This document shows positions 9,312-18,315 of a DNA stretch of 64,000 nt, in pieces. The stretch is taken from NCBI RefSeq assembly GCF_003097355.1, contig NZ_PYUI01000011.1, positions 62,001 to 126,000 on the forward strand, in the 5' to 3' direction. This DNA is from Arthrobacter sp. H-02-3 (GTDB lineage: Bacteria > Actinomycetota > Actinomycetes > Actinomycetales > Micrococcaceae). Within the stretch, counting starts at the first letter, position 1, and each line of letters starts with the position of its first letter. The notes beneath the pieces are model-generated. The model saw only the letters and a program-made list of their open reading frames with translations, ran no database searches and had not been told where the DNA came from. Made by a program: the position numbers and the translations under genes.

Positions 9312-10106
9312 CGGGCCGTCTTCTGACGGGTACTCCTGCGCCGCGTACGCCGGAGCCGGCATTGCCGCCTGCGCGGCGGGGACGGCCGGCGCCGGCAGCC
9401 GGGCGGCCCTGGCGGTGCGCAGCCCGTCGGCCAGGATGACGGTCCCGGTGACGGCGAGCGCCAGGCCGATGGAGGCGAGCACGTCCGTCAGCCAGTGATA
9501 GCCCAGGTATAGCCGGCTGAAGGCGACCACCAGCGTCCCGGCGGCCGCGGCCGCGAAGCCGAGCGCCGACGTCGTTCGTTTGCTCGTCCGCGTGCCGCGG
9601 GCCGTCACCAGCAGGTAGCTCAGAACGCACAGGAAGACGCCTGCGCCGAACGTATGGCCCGAGGGGAATGACAGGGCGTCGTCCGGGCCCAGCATGAAAT
9701 CGCTGGCGGCTGGCCGGGGGCGGGCGACGTCGTGCTTGATCAGAGTGGACACTGCAAGGGCTGCCGCCATGGCACCGACCAGCAGGGCCGGACGCCAGAT
9801 TTCCCGTTTCCACGCCGCCCATGCCAGGGCCAGCATGCAGCCGATCACGGTCATCCACAGTGGCGACGTCACCGTGGTCACGGCCGTCAGGATGGAGGTG
9901 GCCAGCGGGTTCCGGGACGCCACGAGCCCGTCGTGCACGGGCCCGTCCAAGGCAGCGGCACCGCTGTTCGACTGCACCGCGGCAAGCATGGTCCAGAAGA
10001 TCGTCTCCCCCGCGACCAGCAAGCCCGCGGCCACGAAGAAGAGCCGCCGCTGGGACGGCAGCGGCGGGCGGGCGGAGGGTCGCGGAGCACGCTGGGCAGG
10101 GAGCAT
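9264..10106 (-). CDS. PAP2-family membrane phosphatase
   Basis: A 280-residue integral membrane phosphatase of the lipid phosphatase/undecaprenyl-PP phosphatase superfamily. The three signature motifs are present: KHDVARPRP (K-x6-RP type), PSGH, and SRLYLGYHWLTDV (S-R-x5-H-x3-D). There are about six hydrophobic segments. The C-terminal 60 residues are a Pro/Ala/Asp-rich cytosolic tail. I chose the ATG at 10106 because CAGGAT lies 6 nt upstream, as at other leaderless starts here; a longer frame begins at 10193. It converges on and overlaps the debranching gene. Confidence 0.87.
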   Translation of the reverse strand: MLPAQRAPRPSARPPLPSQRRLFFVAAGLLVAGETIFWTMLAAVQSNSGAAALDGPVHDGLVASRNPLATSILTAVTTVTSPLWMTVIGCMLALAWAAWKREIWRPALLVGAMAAALAVSTLIKHDVARPRPAASDFMLGPDDALSFPSGHTFGAGVFLCVLSYLLVTARGTRTSKRTTSALGFAAAAAGTLVVAFSRLYLGYHWLTDVLASIGLALAVTGTVILADGLRTARAARLPAPAVPAAQAAMPAPAYAAQEYPSEDGPLEPDAHRLGDHHRRG

Positions 10107-10204
10107 CGCCCCATCCTGCCAGCGGCAACTACCCGTAACCCGAACGGTTTCTGGGAGTTCTCTGGGATCCGCGGCGGGGGCTGCCGGGGCCACAGGGGCA
10201 GGTG

Positions 10205-10804
10205 TTACTCTTCCCGGGGCCGCTTGGTCTGCGGGTACGGCGTTTCGAACCGGGCGAGCATCTCAACGAACCCGGCGATCTTCCTCTCTCGCGTAGCGGC
10301 CTGCTTAACCCCGTTCGTGCGATAGATCAGGGCATACCGGTTCACCGAGGTCAGGACCTCGAACATTGCCTGCGCCCGGGGCTCCGCCGCGATGGCCGCG
10401 GCGAGGTCTTCCGGGACCTCTGCCGTGGCCGCGCCCGAATAGGCGGCCTCCCAGCGCCCGTCCTCCTTGGCGCTGAGGACGGCGGCCTGTCCGGCCGGAG
10501 CCATCCGCCCCGCCGACTCGAGACGTTCAACCCGCTCCACGTTCCGCGCGGACCACACGCTCTTGGGTCCGCGCCGTGTCATCCGCTGGCAGGAGCTCTC
10601 CTCGTCCCGCCGTCGGCCCTGCCCGTCGATCCAGCCAAAACACAGCGCCTCCTGCAGCGCGGCCTCGTAATCCAGCTCGGTCACCGAGCCGCCTTTCTTG
10701 TGCAGCACCAGCCATACGCCGGGGCTCTGCGCGTGATGCCGCTCCAGCCAGGCACGCCACGCGGCGGCATCCTTGACCAGCAATTCCTCCAGTTCAACAG
10801 CCAT
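10205..10804 (-). CDS. YdeI/OmpD-associated family protein
   Basis: A 199-residue protein of the YdeI (DUF1801/OmdA-like) family. The typical core is present: WLVLHKKGGSVTELDYEAAL, EALCFGWIDGQGRR, RMTRRGPKSVWSARNVERVERL, ending in a basic PYPQTKRPR tail. Members have been linked to peptide or bacteriocin tolerance, but no reaction is known. The start at 10804 follows a CACAAT -10-like box by 6 nt; an upstream extension has no coding character. Divergent from the VOC gene with about 95 bp between starts. Confidence 0.82.
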   Translation of the reverse strand: MAVELEELLVKDAAAWRAWLERHHAQSPGVWLVLHKKGGSVTELDYEAALQEALCFGWIDGQGRRRDEESSCQRMTRRGPKSVWSARNVERVERLESAGRMAPAGQAAVLSAKEDGRWEAAYSGAATAEVPEDLAAAIAAEPRAQAMFEVLTSVNRYALIYRTNGVKQAATRERKIAGFVEMLARFETPYPQTKRPREE

Positions 10805-10898
10805 GGCCCTATTGTGCCCTTCGGACCTGACCACAAGTACCGCTTTGGTGGGACGATATCCCTGCGAACCGAAACCCGTGACCACCCGAGGAGCAACG

Positions 10899-11669
10899 AT
10901 GCTGCGCGTCCGCCCGATCCACTTCACTTCCCGCCTTGATGAATGGGAGCGGCTGCTCACCGATCTGGGCCTAGTCAAGACCGTAGACGAGCCCACCTGG
11001 CGGGTGTTCGACGCCGGTTCCGGCCGCCTCGCCCTTCACTTCGTCGAGCAGGGCTCCGCAGAGGACGGCACCACATCCTTCGGCGTCGAAGTGGGCGATC
11101 TGAAGGAATTCGCCCGGCGGACCACGGAGGCGGGGGCGCAGGGCGGTCCCGGCCCGGCCGGCGGCACCACCGCGGAACTCATCGAAGCGGACCACGGGTC
11201 TTCCTGCCGTATCACCGCTGCCGACGGTTTCACTTTCCTCGCGGACCCGGCCACGCGCGATGCCGACGGCAGCTGGGGCGGGTCGGCGGAAGCGGACCCG
11301 GGCCTCGCCGTCGTCGGCGTCTGGTTCTCCGAAAACGCCGTTGCGGCGGCGCAAACGCTGCGCGATATCGGTGCCCGGCCCCGGCCGGTCCCGGGCAGCG
11401 GCGCTGACACAGCGGAGTCCGAAGCGTTCACGGCGAAGAACGGCGGGATCTTGATGGTCGGTGCAGGCGCCGGGACCGCACGTGCCGGCTTCGGCTTCGA
11501 ATACGCCGGCGACTTTGACGCCCTGCATGAGCGGCTGAACGAGGCGGGTCACGAGGCGGCGATCATTGAGGAAGCTGCCATCCCGACCCTGCACGTGGTC
11601 AACCCCGATGCGGACGGAGTGGCCGCCCACCCGCCGCTCTGGATTTCCTCGGCACCCGCGGAGAGCTGA
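10899..11669 (+). CDS. VOC (glyoxalase/bleomycin-resistance) family protein
   Basis: A 256-residue protein with two vicinal-oxygen-chelate half domains (about 1-115 and 130-250). Each carries the beta-alpha-beta-beta-beta pattern (LHFVEQGSAEDGTTSFGVEVGD; GVWFSENAVAAAQTLRDIGA). Metal ligands are not obvious, so it could be a binding protein rather than a lyase or dioxygenase. GAGGAG 6 nt before ATG 10899 fixes the start. Confidence 0.72.
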   Translation: MLRVRPIHFTSRLDEWERLLTDLGLVKTVDEPTWRVFDAGSGRLALHFVEQGSAEDGTTSFGVEVGDLKEFARRTTEAGAQGGPGPAGGTTAELIEADHGSSCRITAADGFTFLADPATRDADGSWGGSAEADPGLAVVGVWFSENAVAAAQTLRDIGARPRPVPGSGADTAESEAFTAKNGGILMVGAGAGTARAGFGFEYAGDFDALHERLNEAGHEAAIIEEAAIPTLHVVNPDADGVAAHPPLWISSAPAES

Positions 11670-11790
11670 GCGCGGCAGGACTCTATGTGCCGGATCCCGT
11701 CCGCGCGGTGCACCTACCTGGGGCACAAACAATATCCCCGATCTGAGGCGCGGCGCGGGGAACGGGTCAGGGATGGGGTAGAACTTAACC

Positions 11791-12330
11791 ATGAATGTGC
11801 GCACCCCTGACCCGAATCCCGGCTGGCTCTCCGACGACGACTTGTTCGAAGCGCGGGGAAGGCTGCCGATGGTCTACGTCGAGGCCGTTCCGGTCCGGCT
11901 GGATCCGCTGGGGTTTGTTAACGAGGTCGGCACCCTCCTGCAGGCCGACGCGGACGGCACCATGGTCCGCTCCCTGGTTTCGGGCCGCGTGCTCTATCGC
12001 GAGACCATCCGCGCCGCGCTCCTCCGCCACATGGAGAAGGACCTGGGCCCGCTCGCCTTCCCGCAACTGCCGGTCAGCCCCGTGCCGTTCACCGTGGCCG
12101 AGTACTTCCCGTCGCCGTCGCACACAGGCTTCACCGATGACCGCCAGCACGCCGTCGCCCTGGCGTACATCATTCCCGTCACGGGAGAATGCTCCCCGCG
12201 GCAGGACGCCCTGGAACTGACCTGGATGACCCCGCAGGAGGTCATGAGCTCGGACGTGCAGCTTGAATTCAGCGGCGGCCGCGGTGCCCTGATCCGGCAG
12301 GCGCTGGCTTTCGCGGGAGTCGGCAACTAG
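11791..12330 (+). CDS. NUDIX-like DUF4916 family protein
   Basis: A 179-residue protein resembling the actinobacterial DUF4916/NUDIX-like family: PGWLSDDDLFEARGRLPMVY at the N-terminus, a VLYRETIRAALLRHMEKDLGP helix and the DRQHAVALAYIIPVTGECSP strand. A canonical GX5EX7REUXEEXGU box is not seen; RETIRAALLRHMEKDLG occupies that place with altered acids. Hydrolase activity is therefore uncertain. TAGAAC 6 nt before the ATG suggests a leaderless message. Confidence 0.7.
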   Translation: MNVRTPDPNPGWLSDDDLFEARGRLPMVYVEAVPVRLDPLGFVNEVGTLLQADADGTMVRSLVSGRVLYRETIRAALLRHMEKDLGPLAFPQLPVSPVPFTVAEYFPSPSHTGFTDDRQHAVALAYIIPVTGECSPRQDALELTWMTPQEVMSSDVQLEFSGGRGALIRQALAFAGVGN

Positions 12331-12357
12331 CCGGTTCCCCTGGGTCCGGCGCCGCCC

Positions 12358-12389
12358 CGGGGACGCTCGGGGCAACAGCAGCGTCCCCG
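12358..12389 (+). terminator. Hairpin after the NUDIX-like gene
   Basis: CGGGGACGCT and AGCGTCCCCG form a perfect 10-bp stem with a 12-nt loop, 28 bp past the stop. There is no U-tract, so this would be a non-canonical or Rho-assisted terminator. Confidence 0.45.
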
Positions 12390-12451
12390 ACTTCGGGCAC
12401 CTGATTTTGTAGACTGTTGGGCGGACTGCAAGAGAACTTTAAGGACTCCCG

Positions 12452-13546
12452 ATGACCCACCCCCCAGCCTCCCGGAACCACAGTGAACTTCAGGCTGGAT
12501 CTCTACGGGCCGGCGATCACCTGATTCTGCCCGATGGAAACCGCTCCGCCGAGGTCCATCAGGTGGACGTCGAAACCGACGATTTCGGCACGCCCGCCAT
12601 GGTTCTGGCGACCCTCAGCGGCGGCGGTGTGCTGCGGATCGCGGCAGGATCAACGGTGAGGATCACGGACGACGCGGAGACGGCTGAGATTGACACGGAG
12701 GACACGACGGAAGCCGCGGAGTTCACTGATTTCGCGGCCGCCGGCACCGCCGATACAGCACCCCCGAATACAGGTTCCGCTACTTCCGATGCCAGCGCAT
12801 CCGACGCCGATACCTCCGATGACGGCGCGGCCCCTGCCCCGGGCCAGGAGGGCTCCGAGGCGGCGGCGCCCGGCGTCGTCGTTCCTCCGCTGCCCCTGGT
12901 GCCGCCCGCGGTGAGCGGACCCAGCGAGACGGACCTGGCGCTCATCCCGGCACCGGACGGCACACCGGAATCCGTGGTGGAGGCGGTGGCAGAGGCCCAT
13001 CCGGGCGCCGTCGGCGTGCTCCTGCTCAGCGAACGGCTTGCCAAGGGAATCAACACCAAGTCCGGGAGCTGCCTGAAGGACCTCAGCGACCTCGCCCACG
13101 AGCTCTTCGTCATGCTCAAAGACGCCGAAAACGCCCTGGCGGTCGCGGACCTGCTCAACGTCCTGCCGTTCGACGGCAACCCTGGCCGCTGGGCCTCGGT
13201 GGAGGCGTCCTTGGCGCTCTCCAGCTACATATGCCGCCAGCTGGGGCAGGACGAGCGCGCCGGAATCTACGAGAAATTCCTTCGCGCGCCGGAGGCCATG
13301 GAAGCAGACCCGTTCAAGGCCAGGATCAACGCCAAGGTGCGTCAACGCTCGCTCAACGAGCCCAATCTGTACGACAAGGAAATCTTCCGCTCGATCGACA
13401 ACTCAAACCCTGATGCGGAACGCGAATGGCGGCTGCTCCGGCTCGAGGCGCTCCTGTTCCTGCGCGCGCACGGCGGCTCTGAAACCATCGGCGCCGCCGA
13501 GCTGGAACGCCGGATCGGCAACGAGCTGGAATCCGTCCGCCCCTAA
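12452..13546 (+). CDS. Conserved hypothetical two-part protein
   Basis: I do not recognise this 364-residue protein with certainty. Residues 10-70 look like a small beta-barrel (AGDHLILPDGNRSAEVHQVD ... GGGVLRIAAGSTVRI). Residues 70-165 are a low-complexity acidic Asp/Ala/Thr/Glu linker. Residues 170-364 are an all-alpha domain rich in Leu/Ala/Glu helices (SGSCLKDLSDLAHELFVMLK ... EWRLLRLEALLFLRAHGG) that may be TPR-like. No signal peptide or membrane segment. AAGGA lies 7 nt before ATG. The acidic linker joining two folded ends suggests a scaffold or adaptor role, but no function can be assigned. Confidence 0.7.
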   Translation: MTHPPASRNHSELQAGSLRAGDHLILPDGNRSAEVHQVDVETDDFGTPAMVLATLSGGGVLRIAAGSTVRITDDAETAEIDTEDTTEAAEFTDFAAAGTADTAPPNTGSATSDASASDADTSDDGAAPAPGQEGSEAAAPGVVVPPLPLVPPAVSGPSETDLALIPAPDGTPESVVEAVAEAHPGAVGVLLLSERLAKGINTKSGSCLKDLSDLAHELFVMLKDAENALAVADLLNVLPFDGNPGRWASVEASLALSSYICRQLGQDERAGIYEKFLRAPEAMEADPFKARINAKVRQRSLNEPNLYDKEIFRSIDNSNPDAEREWRLLRLEALLFLRAHGGSETIGAAELERRIGNELESVRP

Positions 13547-13656
13547 GGGCCTCGCGATCGTTCCCATCCGGCCCAGCCAATCTTCTCCGGTCCCAGCCGG
13601 TCCTGCCCACCCGTTCGCCCCTACCCGTTCGGGGCCTGGCGTTGTAGATTCACCCC

Positions 13657-14382
13657 ATGACGAACAATCTGAGCGTTGTGATCAATTCGGACGCGCAGCA
13701 AGTTTGGACCATGCTGCGCGAACCCGCCAGAATCGCCCAATGGCACGGCTGGAACGCCGATGACCAAGAGGCCGAAATCAACGAAATCTACTTCGGCCCC
13801 AATGTGGTCGAAGGCGCGGACCACACCTCCCTGGTGGTCGACGGCGGAGACGTCTTCACCTTGAAACCTGTCCCCACGGGCACGGAAGTCAGCGTCACCC
13901 GGGCGGCGATCGACCACAATTCCGAATGGGCCGCCTGGGACGAGGACATCACCCAAGGCTGGCTGACCTTCCTCCATCAGTTGCGCTTCGCCTTGGAACG
14001 GCACCCGCACGGCAAACGCCGGACCTTCTTCTTCTCCGTGCCCGGCACCGGCGGCTCGGCGATAGAAAACCTCGGGCTCAGCGACGTCCCGGCGCCCGGG
14101 GACCCGTATTCGCTCACCCTGCCCACGGGCGAGGAGATCTCCGGCAAGGTCTGGTTCCGCAGCAATCACCAAGTGGGCCTGACGGTCCACAACTACGCCG
14201 AGCACGGCGAGGGCCTGCTGATCGTGGCGGACCAGCCCGCCATCGCGGACGTCCGGCCCGACGGCGGATCCCTGGCGATCGTCTCCACCTATGACCTCGG
14301 GGCCCACCAGCTGGACGCGATCCGCAATTACTGGGACAAATGGCGGGCTGAGAACTACCCCACATCGGATCCCGTCCACTAA
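13657..14382 (+). CDS. SRPBCC (START-like) domain protein
   Basis: A 241-residue protein. Its first 120 residues have the AHSA1/START-like layout: NNLSVVINSDAQQVWTMLRE, then WHGWNADDQEAEINEIYFGP and a long C-terminal helix WDEDITQGWLTFLHQLRFAL. A second related beta-rich region follows (LPTGEEISGKVWFRSNHQVG), giving a helix-grip tandem that could bind a hydrophobic ligand. TAGATT 6 nt before ATG suggests a leaderless transcript. The next gene is tgt. Confidence 0.72.
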   Translation: MTNNLSVVINSDAQQVWTMLREPARIAQWHGWNADDQEAEINEIYFGPNVVEGADHTSLVVDGGDVFTLKPVPTGTEVSVTRAAIDHNSEWAAWDEDITQGWLTFLHQLRFALERHPHGKRRTFFFSVPGTGGSAIENLGLSDVPAPGDPYSLTLPTGEEISGKVWFRSNHQVGLTVHNYAEHGEGLLIVADQPAIADVRPDGGSLAIVSTYDLGAHQLDAIRNYWDKWRAENYPTSDPVH

Positions 14383-14415
14383 GGCTTAGGCGGCGTTAGC
14401 TGGCACACTTGAACC

Positions 14416-15714
14416 GTGCCAGCCAATCCTGTCTCTGATTCTTTGCCGCCCGCGCCTGCCCGGCAGTCCGAGTTCTCCTTCCGTGTGGGCAAGCGCCTGA
14501 GTGAGGCGTGCCCGCCGTCGGCCGGTCAGATCGCCGCCAACGGCGGGGAGTTCCTGGGCCGGACCGGCACCATCGCCACCCCGCACGGCGAGATCCAGAC
14601 TCCGGCGTTCATCGCCGTCGGCACCAAAGCCACGGTCAAGTCCGTGCTGCCGGAATCCATCGCCGAGCTCGGCGCGCAGGCCGTGCTGGCCAACGCGTAC
14701 CACCTGTACCTGCAGCCGGGCGCGGACATTCTGGACGAGGCCGGCGGGCTGGGCGCCTTCATGAACTGGCGCGGGCCCACGTTCACCGATTCCGGCGGCT
14801 TCCAGGTGATGAGCCTGGGCTCGGGGTTCAAGAAGGTCATCGACATGAAATCGGTGGACCATTCAGGGCCGGACGACGCCGTAGCCCCCGGCAAGGAACG
14901 CCTGGCCCACGTCGATGAGGAAGGCGTGTGGTTCAAGAGCCACCTCAACGGCGACCGGCACCGGTTCAGCCCCGAGATCTCCATGAACGTCCAGCACCAG
15001 ATCGGTGCGGACATCATGTTCGCCTTCGACGAGCTCACCACCTTGCAGAACTCCCGCGGCTACCAGGAGGAGTCGCTGGAGCGCACCCGGCGCTGGGCCG
15101 AACGCTGCATCACCGAGCACTTCCGGCTCACATCCGAGCGCGTCGGGAAGCCCTACCAGGCGCTGTTCGGGGTGATCCAGGGCGCCCAGTACGAGGACCT
15201 GCGCCGCAAGGCCTGCCGCGACCTCGGCGCCATGAACTTCGACGGCTTCGGCATCGGCGGCGCACTCGAGAAAGAGAACCTCGGCACGATCGTGCGCTGG
15301 TGCAATGAGGAGCTGCCGGAGAACAAGCCGCGGCACCTCCTGGGCATTTCCGAACCCGACGATATCTTCACCGCAATTGAGAACGGCGCGGACACGTTCG
15401 ACTGTGTCTCCCCCACCCGGGTGGCCCGGAACTCGGCGTTCTATCACCCCACCGGCCGGTTCAACCTCTCCGGCGCCAAGTACAAGCGCGACTTCGGACC
15501 GCTCCAGGAAGACTGCGACTGCTACGCCTGCCTGAACTATTCGCGGGCCTACATCCACCACTTGTTCAAGGCCAAGGAGATGGTCTCGGCGACGCTGATC
15601 TCGATCCACAACGAGCGCTTCGTGGTAAAGATGGTGGACGATGCGCGCCTGGCCATCGAGTCGGGCAACTTCTTCGACTTCAAGGCCGAGACCCTGGGCC
15701 GGTACTACTCCTAG
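14416..15714 (+). CDS. tgt: tRNA-guanine(34) transglycosylase, queuine-type candidate
   Basis: A 432-residue TGT that exchanges G34 of GUN-anticodon tRNAs for a queuosine precursor. Visible are D125 in DSGGFQVMSLG (general acid/base), nucleophile D329 in FDCVSPTR, and Zn ligands C367, C369, C372 and H398 with exactly the family spacing. The substrate loop is GGALEKE (281-287), where preQ1-specific bacterial enzymes have GGLAVGE. The changed Leu-Ala-Val-Gly positions suggest a different base, perhaps queuine. A YhhQ-type precursor transporter lies about 5 kb away and I see no preQ1 synthesis genes in the window, fitting salvage. GTG start; about 40 extra N-terminal residues precede the catalytic domain. 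Confidence 0.93.
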   Translation: MPANPVSDSLPPAPARQSEFSFRVGKRLSEACPPSAGQIAANGGEFLGRTGTIATPHGEIQTPAFIAVGTKATVKSVLPESIAELGAQAVLANAYHLYLQPGADILDEAGGLGAFMNWRGPTFTDSGGFQVMSLGSGFKKVIDMKSVDHSGPDDAVAPGKERLAHVDEEGVWFKSHLNGDRHRFSPEISMNVQHQIGADIMFAFDELTTLQNSRGYQEESLERTRRWAERCITEHFRLTSERVGKPYQALFGVIQGAQYEDLRRKACRDLGAMNFDGFGIGGALEKENLGTIVRWCNEELPENKPRHLLGISEPDDIFTAIENGADTFDCVSPTRVARNSAFYHPTGRFNLSGAKYKRDFGPLQEDCDCYACLNYSRAYIHHLFKAKEMVSATLISIHNERFVVKMVDDARLAIESGNFFDFKAETLGRYYS

Positions 15715-15762
15715 GTTCCGCTGACGCCGTCCAGGTCGCCGCAACGTTCCGGACCCGGCGTC

Positions 15763-15829
15763 GAATTCGCCGGAACCTCTCGAGGTCGCCGTAACGTTCC
15801 GGCGATCCCGCAGCTTTCCGGCGACCTCG
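15763..15829. repeat. GCCGGAA-type intergenic element, copy 1
   Basis: First of two tandem copies between tgt and a convergent gene. It reads GAATTCGCCGGAAC, GGTCGCCGTAACGTTCCGGC, then CAGCTTTCCGGCGACCTCG: two forward and two inverted quarter-sites. A degenerate partial copy lies just before it at about 15727-15762. Confidence 0.75.
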
Positions 15830-15881
15830 CCATCACCGCACGACGGCGGCCCCTACTCCGGGCGCTGTCCGCACCGCCGTC

Positions 15882-15950
15882 GAATTCGCCGGAAAGCTGC
15901 CCGTTCGCCGGTCTCTTACGGCGAACCCGGCGCTTTCCGGCGACCTCGGG
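15882..15950. repeat. GCCGGAA-type intergenic element, copy 2
   Basis: Second tandem copy, ending 19 bp before the 3' end of the convergent isomerase gene. The outer arms TTCGCCGGAAAG and CTTTCCGGCGAC pair; the inner arms GTTCGCCG and CGGCGAAC pair exactly. Confidence 0.78.
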
Positions 15951-15968
15951 GTATTGATCGAACGACGG

Positions 15969-16988
15969 TCAGTTCGTGAGGTGCAGCGACGCCGAGAGCG
16001 CCGCGTCGGCGTCCCGCAGGACCTTGGCCGCCACCTGGAGGCCCTCAATCCGGCCCAGGGAGGTGTCCTCGTGCTCGATGTTGACGAGCATGTTCGGGTC
16101 AACTTCGTAGAGCGCGCGCAGGAACTCCGTCCAGTAGGCGGTGTCGTGCCCGCGGCCCAGGGCCACGAAGTCCCAGGCGGAGTTCTTGGGCCACTCGTTG
16201 GCCCACTCGTCGCCGCCGAGGTTGGTGCGGTTTTCCTCCGGGGACAGCCGGCGGAAGCTGTTGTCGAGGACACCGTAGAGCGCGGCGTTCTCCGTGTTCA
16301 CTCGGACGTCCTTCGCGGCTGCCTGGAAGACCAGCGGACCGAGTTCGCGCACCACCGCGACCGGATCCATCTGCTGCCAGAACAGGTGCGAGGCGTCCAG
16401 CTCGACGCCCACGTGCGTGGCGCCGGTCAGCTCAATGAGCTTGCGGACGTCGGCGGTGTTGAACACGATGTTCTGCGGGTGCAGTTCAAGGGCAACCTTC
16501 ACGCCGTGGTCGGCGGCGAGGCGGTCGGTTTCTTTCCAGAAGTCGGCGGCGATGCCCCACTGGTAGTCCAGCACGTCCAGGGCGGCCGAGTTCCAGGCGT
16601 TGACCACCCAGTTGACCGTGGTGGCACCCGGTTCGCCGCCGGGAAGGCCGGACATGGTCACCACCCGGTCCTGTCCCAGCCGGTGCGCCAGCCGGATGGA
16701 GCGGCGGATGTCCTCGGCATGCTTCTCGCCGATCTCCCGCTTGGGGTGCAGCGGGTTGCCGTTGCAGTTCAGGCCCGCAATCGAGACTCCGCTCCCCTCG
16801 AAAATCGCGAGGTAGTCATCACGGGCCGTATCGCTTTCGAGGATCTGGTCCATGGTGGGCACATGGACGGCCGGCAGGAATCCGCCGGTGTTGATTTCGA
16901 TGCCGGTCAGTCCGAGGTCGGCGATGACCTTGAGGGCCTCGGGAAGCGGCCGGTCGTGCAGGATTGCGTTGTAGACGCCGAGTTTCAT
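15969..16988 (-). CDS. Sugar phosphate isomerase/epimerase-family TIM-barrel protein
   Basis: A 339-residue AP-endonuclease-2-like TIM barrel of the IolE/xylose-isomerase-like superfamily. Metal-ligand candidates are E in VALELHPQN, D in GVELDASHL and the late IEHED motif. It is cytoplasmic. In this family members isomerise, epimerise or beta-eliminate (keto-)sugars. Its ATG overlaps the TGA of the upstream Gfo/Idh/MocA gene, so the pair is co-translated, and a divergent LacI regulator with matching operators lies upstream. It probably works on the product of that dehydrogenase; the substrate is unknown. Confidence 0.85.
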   Translation of the reverse strand: MKLGVYNAILHDRPLPEALKVIADLGLTGIEINTGGFLPAVHVPTMDQILESDTARDDYLAIFEGSGVSIAGLNCNGNPLHPKREIGEKHAEDIRRSIRLAHRLGQDRVVTMSGLPGGEPGATTVNWVVNAWNSAALDVLDYQWGIAADFWKETDRLAADHGVKVALELHPQNIVFNTADVRKLIELTGATHVGVELDASHLFWQQMDPVAVVRELGPLVFQAAAKDVRVNTENAALYGVLDNSFRRLSPEENRTNLGGDEWANEWPKNSAWDFVALGRGHDTAYWTEFLRALYEVDPNMLVNIEHEDTSLGRIEGLQVAAKVLRDADAALSASLHLTN

Positions 16989-18163
16989 AGCGTGATTTTC
17001 TTTCCGTTGTTGAGCGCCGATTCGGTGACCGCGCCGAGCAGTTCCATGTTCCGCACGCCCTCGTCGAACGTGGCGCAGCGCGGCAGCGACTCCGCCTCGC
17101 TGAGACCGGCAACTTCCTCCAGGAACGCCCGGGCCTGGTAGCCGAAGGCGTCGTTCTGTCCGAAGCCCACTTCAGGGGCGTCCATGGCCAGGCCGCCGGC
17201 GATGTAGGGGTGGCCAGGGCCGAGGATGACCTGGCGGTAGCCGTTCTCGTTGCCGGAGCCATCGTTGAGGAACAGCTGGATTTCGGCGGGGCGGCGCTGG
17301 TCGAACTTGGCGGCGCCGTTCTCGCAGAACACTTCAAACTGGAGGCTGTTGGCGTGTCCGGCGGCAACGCGGGAGACTTCAAAGCTGCCGGCGCCATTTT
17401 CGAACTCTGCGGAGAACGCCGCGTAGTCGTCGTTTTCGACCGGCTCGAAGGTGTCGCTGACAGCGACGTGGTCGTGGCCCATGACCGCGGCGAGCGGGAG
17501 CGGGCGCTTGTCGATCACGGTGCTGAGGTGCCCGCCGCTGATGGACTTGATGTCACCGCAGAGGAATTCGGAGACGTACGTGAGGTGGCTCCCGACGTCG
17601 GCCAGCGCGCCGGAGCCCGGGCCGCCCTTGTAGCGCCAGCTCATGGGGGCCGAAGGGCTGAACCCGTAGTCGGTCCAGTAGCGCCCACTGAAGTGCAGGA
17701 CGTTGCCCAGGACGCCGTTGCGGATGAGGTCGCGGATGTAGGCGATGCCCGGGGTGCGGCGGAAGGTGAACCCGATGCGCGCGATCGAGCTGGCGTTGCG
17801 GGCTGCCTCGGCCATGGCGCGGGCGTCCTCGATCGAGTCGCTCAGCGGCTTTTCGCACAGCACGTGCTTCCCGGCGGCCAGCAGGCCCTCCACGACTTCC
17901 CGGTGGAGGGAGTTCGCGATCACGACGCTCACGACGTCGATGTCATCGGCCGCGGCGATCGCCTGCCAGGAGGTGTCATTGCGTTCGTAGCCAAAACGCT
18001 TCGCCGCAAGGGAGCCGAACTCGGCGTTGACATCGCCGATGGAGACCAGCCGGATGGAAGGAAGAACCGGGCTGTACAGCGTGGACGCCGTACGGTACGC
18101 GGCCGCATGCGCCTTTCCTGCCATTCCGGCGCCGATTACGGCAACTCCTAAACTGTCAGCCAT
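16985..18163 (-). CDS. Gfo/Idh/MocA-family oxidoreductase
   Basis: A 392-residue NAD(P)-dependent sugar dehydrogenase type protein. The Rossmann motif is AVIGAGMAGKAHA (residues 8-20), and CEKPLSDSIEDA carries the EKP motif whose Lys is catalytic. The C-terminal domain has GGPGSGALADVGSHLTYVSEFLCG, in which D and H are the usual substrate and proton-relay positions. AAAGGAG 6-7 nt before ATG 18163 fixes the start. It heads a two-gene operon with the TIM-barrel protein, facing a LacI-type regulator across a 152-bp operator region. Confidence 0.9.
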   Translation of the reverse strand: MADSLGVAVIGAGMAGKAHAAAYRTASTLYSPVLPSIRLVSIGDVNAEFGSLAAKRFGYERNDTSWQAIAAADDIDVVSVVIANSLHREVVEGLLAAGKHVLCEKPLSDSIEDARAMAEAARNASSIARIGFTFRRTPGIAYIRDLIRNGVLGNVLHFSGRYWTDYGFSPSAPMSWRYKGGPGSGALADVGSHLTYVSEFLCGDIKSISGGHLSTVIDKRPLPLAAVMGHDHVAVSDTFEPVENDDYAAFSAEFENGAGSFEVSRVAAGHANSLQFEVFCENGAAKFDQRRPAEIQLFLNDGSGNENGYRQVILGPGHPYIAGGLAMDAPEVGFGQNDAFGYQARAFLEEVAGLSEAESLPRCATFDEGVRNMELLGAVTESALNNGKKITL

Positions 18164-18210
18164 CGATTTCTCCTTTGAAATTGCCAGGCCGACGGCCCGA
18201 CTCTAGAAAA

Positions 18211-18238
18211 TTGGAGCGCTACAAAAATTAGCGCTGAT
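18211..18238. promoter_or_regulatory. Two LacI-type operator sites
   Basis: TTGGAGCGCTACAA (18211-18224) and TTAGCGCTGAT (18228-18238) both centre on AGCGCT, with the central CG typical of LacI/GalR operators. Their centres are 16 bp apart. They lie between the divergent LacI gene and the Gfo/Idh/MocA operon, so both are probably repressed by the adjacent regulator. Confidence 0.7.
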
Positions 18239-18315
18239 AAGAAGCGTAGCTATGTGAATATGTCCTGTCAATGGTTAGACGGCTATCCTCGAATGAGACA
18301 TGAAAGGCTCTGCAG

